From contig CAYLXC010000002.1 of assembly GCA_964387865.1 (NCBI GenBank), positions 1-64,000 on the forward strand: a DNA stretch of 64,000 nucleotides, read 5' to 3'. Both the position numbers and the translations under genes were made by a program. Shown piece by piece: positions 60,502 through 64,000 of the stretch. Numbering within the stretch: position 1 is the first letter of the stretch; the number at the start of each line of letters is the position of its first letter. Source of the stretch: CAYLXC01 sp964387865. Lineage in GTDB: Bacteria > Patescibacteriota > Microgenomatia > Daviesbacterales > UBA10151. The notes beneath the pieces are model-generated. The model was not told the origin of the DNA. It did no database searches and saw nothing but the letters and a program-made list of their open reading frames with translations.

Positions 60502-63130
60502 TAAAATATTCCCAATTTTAATTTTGGCCATTTTCTTAATCTTTATTTACTGGAAGTGGTGGTTGCCCGGACCAAGGGTGGCTAATGATTTTTCGTTTAC
60601 CTCCAATTCTTTACTTAAATCTTTAGCGGACTTTCCTTATGTATGGATGGAAAAAGCATCAGAGGGTTTAGGTGAATATACTATTTTTACTCTTTGGTCT
60701 TATCCTTTAAATTTCATTTCCGGTGTTTTGGCAAATCTTGGTCTTGGTTTTGTTATACAAGAAAGGATTCTTTTTCTAATACCAATTTTACTATTTGGAG
60801 CATGGGGTATTTGGAGGCTTTTTGGAAAAGTAAATGTATCAAGTTATGCAAAACTTGTTGCTACTTTATTTTATTTAGCCAACACCTATATTCTGCTTTT
60901 AATTGATGGAGGACAATTTAATGTTGCTTTGGCGTACTCCTTTTTTCCAATAAGCTTTGTAGCTGTGGAGCAATCGGTCAAGGGAGGTTTGAGGAGTAAA
61001 ATTTTGGCAGGTTTGATAGTATTCGTATTAGGATTTTTTGATATTAGATTTATTTATATCTTGTTTTTTTTAAGTTTCTTGCGGTTCTTATACCAGCCAA
61101 CGAATATCCTGAGTTGGATAAAAAGCGGGTTTTCTATTACCGTAATTTTGATGGGACTAAATGCTTATTGGCTTCTGCCTTACCTTAAGGTACCACTTTC
61201 TGAGACTACTTATGCTTTCTTAACAGAAACCTCTTCCATAAGTTTCACTAATTTGGGGCATGGAATTCTTCTTCTTGCGCCACATTGGCATAAGAATGTT
61301 TTTGGCCAAATTACCCCTTTAAGATGGGAGTTTATGTTTATACCAATCTTAGTTTTTCTTGCTCCAATCTTAGGGAAAAGAAGTAATAAGATCGGTTTTT
61401 GGCTTTTGGTGGCCTTAATTTCTACTTTTTTAGTTAAGGGTACCTCTGAACCTTTTACTCAAGTTTATCTGTGGCTTTTTCACAACCTGCCAGGTTTTTC
61501 ATTATTTCGAGACCCTAGCAAATTTTTCTTTTTAGTAACTCTGTCGTATAGCGTCTTAATGGCTATATCTTTGGATGTGATTATAAAAAAATTGGCTCAT
61601 TGGTCAAAAATTAAATTTTTATTCATATCATCAGTAATTTTTTATCTAATTTTTCTTGTTAGGCCAGTGTGGCTAGGGCAGATGACTGGAACATTTTCTC
61701 AGCCTCTTTTTGAGAAAGAATATTCTCAACTAGATCAAATTTTGGCACAAGATCAGAAATTTAGTCGCGTATTTTGGATGCCTACTATTGCACCTTTAAC
61801 CCGGCAAATTTTAGAACATCCTTCTTTAGAAGCTGCCCGTTTAGTCGGCAAAAGGCCTTTTGCCGTTGGAACTGTCGGTACATATGAAACATTTAATTTT
61901 TTAAGAGAAGCTCCCTTTATGGGAGAAATTTTTGATGTGGCTGGTATAGGTTATATAGCATATCCCTATCTCGATAAAAGAAGAGATAATTTACACTCAG
62001 ATAATATTAGATATTATTATACTTTCTCAGATCAATTATCTAAACTTTCTTGGTTAGCAAAAGTAGATAATGTACCAATGCCTTTATGGAAAGTCAGCCA
62101 GCATCAAGGTAAGTTTTTTATTACCCCCAATGTATGGTGGATTATAGGATCAGACAGTATTTACAATGAGGCAACTAAAAGTGCTCAACTTAAACTTTTC
62201 AAGAACGCTTTAATATTTACTGAAGAACGTGCAGGATTAGGAAAGAGATTAGATGAATTACCACAGGCAAAAGTTGTCCTCAACCGTAAGACTTTGATTG
62301 ATTTTGCCGCCAGCTTTATTGACCCATCAAGAATAATCTTTCCAGCAAGGAATCTTGGAGTTAGTCCTGATCAATCAGGGTGGTGGAAGAGGGAAGCTAA
62401 AGATTTGATAAGCTGGAGAGATTTCCTGCAAGCCGAATATGGCATAGATAATTTGGATTTTGATTTAGGTGGAGGTTGGGCTGTAGGAGAGGGAAATTTA
62501 AAATTAAAAGTTAAAAGTGAAAAATTAAAGCAAAAACAGGTTTTATTGGTTCGAACCCTTGAAAGTACTCGGAGCGGACAATTAAGTTTTTATCAAGATG
62601 ATAAATTAATTGGACAAATAAATACCAGAAAAGAAGGAAATAATGTTAGGTGGTTTGAGGTAGGCCAGCTGATCGAAGATGGCGAACTGATAATGAAATC
62701 AGAAGGTGATATTAATGTGGTTAATGCATTAGCTGTGTTAGATAAAAAGGAGTGGATTGTAATTCAAAATAAAGCAAAGGAAAAACAAAATAGAATTGCT
62801 AATTTTGATGAGAAGAATACTCAACAAGCTCTCCCAAGTGTGACATATCAGCAAATAAATTCTACTAAATATAGAGTCTCCATCAATAACTTGACTCAAC
62901 CAAGTTTTATTGTTTTTTCTCAAAGTTATGACAATGGCTGGAAAATGGATGGTGAAAAATCACTACCGGCTTATAGTCTGCTTAATGGATTTAGAATAGA
63001 GAAAGATGGTACTTATGAGGTAAGGTTTGTACCTCAGAGCTGGGTTTATCCAGGTCTAATAATATCAGGGATCTCCTTTTTTGTTCTAATAGTTGTTTTA
63101 ACTATGTCCAAAGTTAGAAGTAGGAGCTGA
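60491..63130 (+). CDS. GT-C type membrane glycosyltransferase, AftD/YfhO-like (879 aa)
   Basis: About 11-12 TM segments up to residue 400 are followed by a long extracytoplasmic part and a final TM helix (about 855-873). LFRDPSKFFFL corresponds to the RNPFEKF loop of the relatives, and the C-terminal beta domain has IVFSQSYDNGWK and LNGFRIEKDGTYEV. The first loop reads GPRVANDFSF. The IWxRF motif of the other members is absent, so this is a more distant branch. Residues around 671-684 are a low-complexity Lys/Leu insertion encoded by an A-rich repeat. Likely polyprenyl-sugar-dependent transferase. Confidence 0.7.
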   Translation: MKNNKIFPILILAIFLIFIYWKWWLPGPRVANDFSFTSNSLLKSLADFPYVWMEKASEGLGEYTIFTLWSYPLNFISGVLANLGLGFVIQERILFLIPILLFGAWGIWRLFGKVNVSSYAKLVATLFYLANTYILLLIDGGQFNVALAYSFFPISFVAVEQSVKGGLRSKILAGLIVFVLGFFDIRFIYILFFLSFLRFLYQPTNILSWIKSGFSITVILMGLNAYWLLPYLKVPLSETTYAFLTETSSISFTNLGHGILLLAPHWHKNVFGQITPLRWEFMFIPILVFLAPILGKRSNKIGFWLLVALISTFLVKGTSEPFTQVYLWLFHNLPGFSLFRDPSKFFFLVTLSYSVLMAISLDVIIKKLAHWSKIKFLFISSVIFYLIFLVRPVWLGQMTGTFSQPLFEKEYSQLDQILAQDQKFSRVFWMPTIAPLTRQILEHPSLEAARLVGKRPFAVGTVGTYETFNFLREAPFMGEIFDVAGIGYIAYPYLDKRRDNLHSDNIRYYYTFSDQLSKLSWLAKVDNVPMPLWKVSQHQGKFFITPNVWWIIGSDSIYNEATKSAQLKLFKNALIFTEERAGLGKRLDELPQAKVVLNRKTLIDFAASFIDPSRIIFPARNLGVSPDQSGWWKREAKDLISWRDFLQAEYGIDNLDFDLGGGWAVGEGNLKLKVKSEKLKQKQVLLVRTLESTRSGQLSFYQDDKLIGQINTRKEGNNVRWFEVGQLIEDGELIMKSEGDINVVNALAVLDKKEWIVIQNKAKEKQNRIANFDEKNTQQALPSVTYQQINSTKYRVSINNLTQPSFIVFSQSYDNGWKMDGEKSLPAYSLLNGFRIEKDGTYEVRFVPQSWVYPGLIISGISFFVLIVVLTMSKVRSRS
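62494..62530 (+). repeat. A-rich low-complexity repeat inside the coding sequence
   Basis: A 37-bp stretch of repeated TTAAAA and GTGAAAA units encodes alternating Leu/Lys/Val (LKLKVKSEKLK). Neighbouring codons are ordinary. It looks like a small in-frame repeat insertion in the extracytoplasmic domain. Confidence 0.4.
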
Positions 63131-63136
63131 TATAAT
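63128..63136 (+). promoter_or_regulatory. Extended -10 with leaderless spacing
   Basis: TGATATAAT, a consensus extended -10, overlaps the stop codon of the previous gene and is followed by 6 bp and ATG at 63143. The spacing is identical to that at 33344-33352. Confidence 0.5.
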
Positions 63137-63142
63137 GAAATC

Positions 63143-64000
63143 ATGCTTAAATCTGGTGTTCTATTTTTACTTATTGCCTTAGTTTTAGTCACAATTTGGT
63201 TTAGACAGGGATTAATCTTTGGTGGAGCAGAGGTAGGCATACTTACCTATAATCCTAAAAGGTTTTTGGAGATACAACAGTACATTTGGTGGGGTGCTGT
63301 AGCCCCTGGGATGCTTGTTCCTCACTTTACTACTGGTGTTCCCCTTTACCTTGTATTGTCTCTAATACAAGGTATATTTTCTCTGGTGATTTTACAAGCT
63401 GGAATTTTTTTCTGCTTACTCTTTCTGATGGGTTACGGAATGTATCTTTTCTCTCTTGCCATATTTGGTACAGATAAGAAACTTTATGCCCTACTGGCTG
63501 GAATTTTTTACATGTTTAATTCCTATACAGTAGTTGAGATCTGGCACCGCTTTTTATATACCGGTTTTTTCCTTGCTGCCTTTCTGCCTTTCTTTGCTCT
63601 TTTTTGGAAGAAGTGGATAAATAAGGGTCAATTCTTATTTTTAGTTCTTTTTCTGCTGACTAGTTTAATCTCTTCTTACATGTTTGGAAATTTAGCGTCT
63701 ATCTTGACTGTGTGGTTACTGATACTGCTTATTACTATTTCTGATGCAATTTTTCCTTTAAGAAAAAATGAACTAATTAAAATAGGTTTGAGATTCTTTT
63801 TAGGAGTTTTTTTCTGGTTGGTTACTAATGTTTGGTGGTTAATTCCTGTTTTAGGAGTTTCAACAGGTTTACTACCTGAGCAACATTCCAGCGAAGACAA
63901 CATCAATACTTTAATAAATATAGGCAAACAAACAATACTTCCCTTTACGCTTCAGTTTGCTAACCCTTTCTATCTTTTTTACACTGCTGAGCTGGGACAA
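63143..64000 (+). CDS. GT-C type membrane glycosyltransferase, AftD/YfhO-like (partial, runs off the end)
   Basis: An open frame of 286 codons without a stop continues to the last base. It begins with a TM helix and VTIWFRQGLIFGGAE, the same opening as the 733- and 1162-aa proteins (WFRDGNIMG, WFRHGNIMA). VEIWHRFL near residue 134 and FFWLVTNVWWLIPV near 225 also match. Seven or eight TM helices are visible. It therefore belongs to the AftD/YfhO-like GT-C group and is the fifth member here. The leaderless promoter at 63128 supports the start. Confidence 0.75.
   Translation, partial: MLKSGVLFLLIALVLVTIWFRQGLIFGGAEVGILTYNPKRFLEIQQYIWWGAVAPGMLVPHFTTGVPLYLVLSLIQGIFSLVILQAGIFFCLLFLMGYGMYLFSLAIFGTDKKLYALLAGIFYMFNSYTVVEIWHRFLYTGFFLAAFLPFFALFWKKWINKGQFLFLVLFLLTSLISSYMFGNLASILTVWLLILLITISDAIFPLRKNELIKIGLRFFLGVFFWLVTNVWWLIPVLGVSTGLLPEQHSSEDNINTLINIGKQTILPFTLQFANPFYLFYTAELGQ

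Noticed and set aside
62549..62559. GGTTCGAACCC resembles a tRNA T-arm loop
   Set aside because: It is embedded in an open GT-C reading frame. No acceptor or anticodon stem can be formed around it.
63286..63477. 63-codon ORF near the end
   Set aside because: It is an out-of-frame shadow of the GT-C frame that runs uninterrupted from 63143 to the last base.
59..64000. Alternative genetic code with TGA as Gly or Trp (as in some CPR lineages)
   Set aside because: TGA ends many genes at the expected family lengths (for example 1237, 2181 and 49763), and Trp is encoded by TGG.
1..64000. CRISPR arrays, IS elements, integrases or tRNA genes
   Set aside because: No regularly spaced repeats, transposase-like ORFs or tRNA cloverleaf sequences were seen on reading either strand.

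Overview
The window is a 64 kb block of AT-rich, very densely packed bacterial DNA devoted almost entirely to surface-glycan synthesis. TGA, TAA and TAG all act as stops, so codes that reassign TGA are excluded. Gene density, the low G+C, many short or absent leaders, frequent 4-bp ATGA overlaps, and large GT-C membrane proteins beside a GDP-heptose pathway suggest a Patescibacteria/CPR genome, perhaps Microgenomates. This is an inference from style; no rRNA or marker gene is present.

Layout. 0-6.1 kb: a ColD-like PLP 3-dehydratase, three overlapping SDRs, then an opposing operon with GmhB-like, HddC-like and SDR genes. 6.2-14.4 kb: a CgeB-type glycosyltransferase, a sulfatase-fold hydrolase, a PAPS-reductase-fold PP-loop protein, GT4, GT10 and GT2 enzymes, a methyltransferase and an odd SDR. 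14.4-25 kb: methyltransferase, GDP-fucose-synthase-like SDR, DegT aminotransferase, SDR, a 699-aa GT-C protein, three methyltransferases, a 733-aa GT-C protein with a small membrane partner. 25-29.4 kb: a further GT-C protein, methyltransferase, GT4 and SDR. 29.4-36.3 kb: Gfo/Idh oxidoreductase, a nucleotide-sugar dehydrogenase without its catalytic Cys, an SDR, transaldolase, and GmhB, HddC, GmhA and HddA, i.e. a self-contained route to GDP-D-glycero-D-manno-heptose. 36.4-40.8 kb: polyprenyl-phosphate-type GT2 enzymes, a methyltransferase, an RfbH-like 3-dehydratase without the Fe-S cysteines, and an RmlD-like reductase. 40.8-53.9 kb: five paralogous ~620-aa polytopic GT-C-like proteins interrupted by a UDP-sugar dehydrogenase/SDR/C-methyltransferase cassette. 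53.9-64 kb: an RmlD-like reductase, two GT2s, a 1162-aa GT-C protein with a second copy of the small partner, a 56-aa membrane ORF, an 879-aa GT-C protein, and a related one running off the end.

How it fits together (inference): cytoplasmic enzymes make GDP-heptose and modified deoxy, branched and uronic-type sugars. Three Dpm1/ALG5-like GT2 enzymes would load sugars onto polyprenyl phosphate. About eleven GT-C membrane proteins would use them outside the membrane, while GT2, GT4, GT10 and CgeB-like enzymes work inside. No flippase, polymerase, ABC exporter or initiating phosphoglycosyl transferase was recognised.

The genes form 23 strand blocks (11 divergent and 11 convergent junctions). 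Nine of the 11 convergent pairs overlap at their 3' ends, and the divergent gaps are only 32-129 bp, several with recognisable back-to-back -10 elements. There is no gene-free stretch longer than 300 bases.
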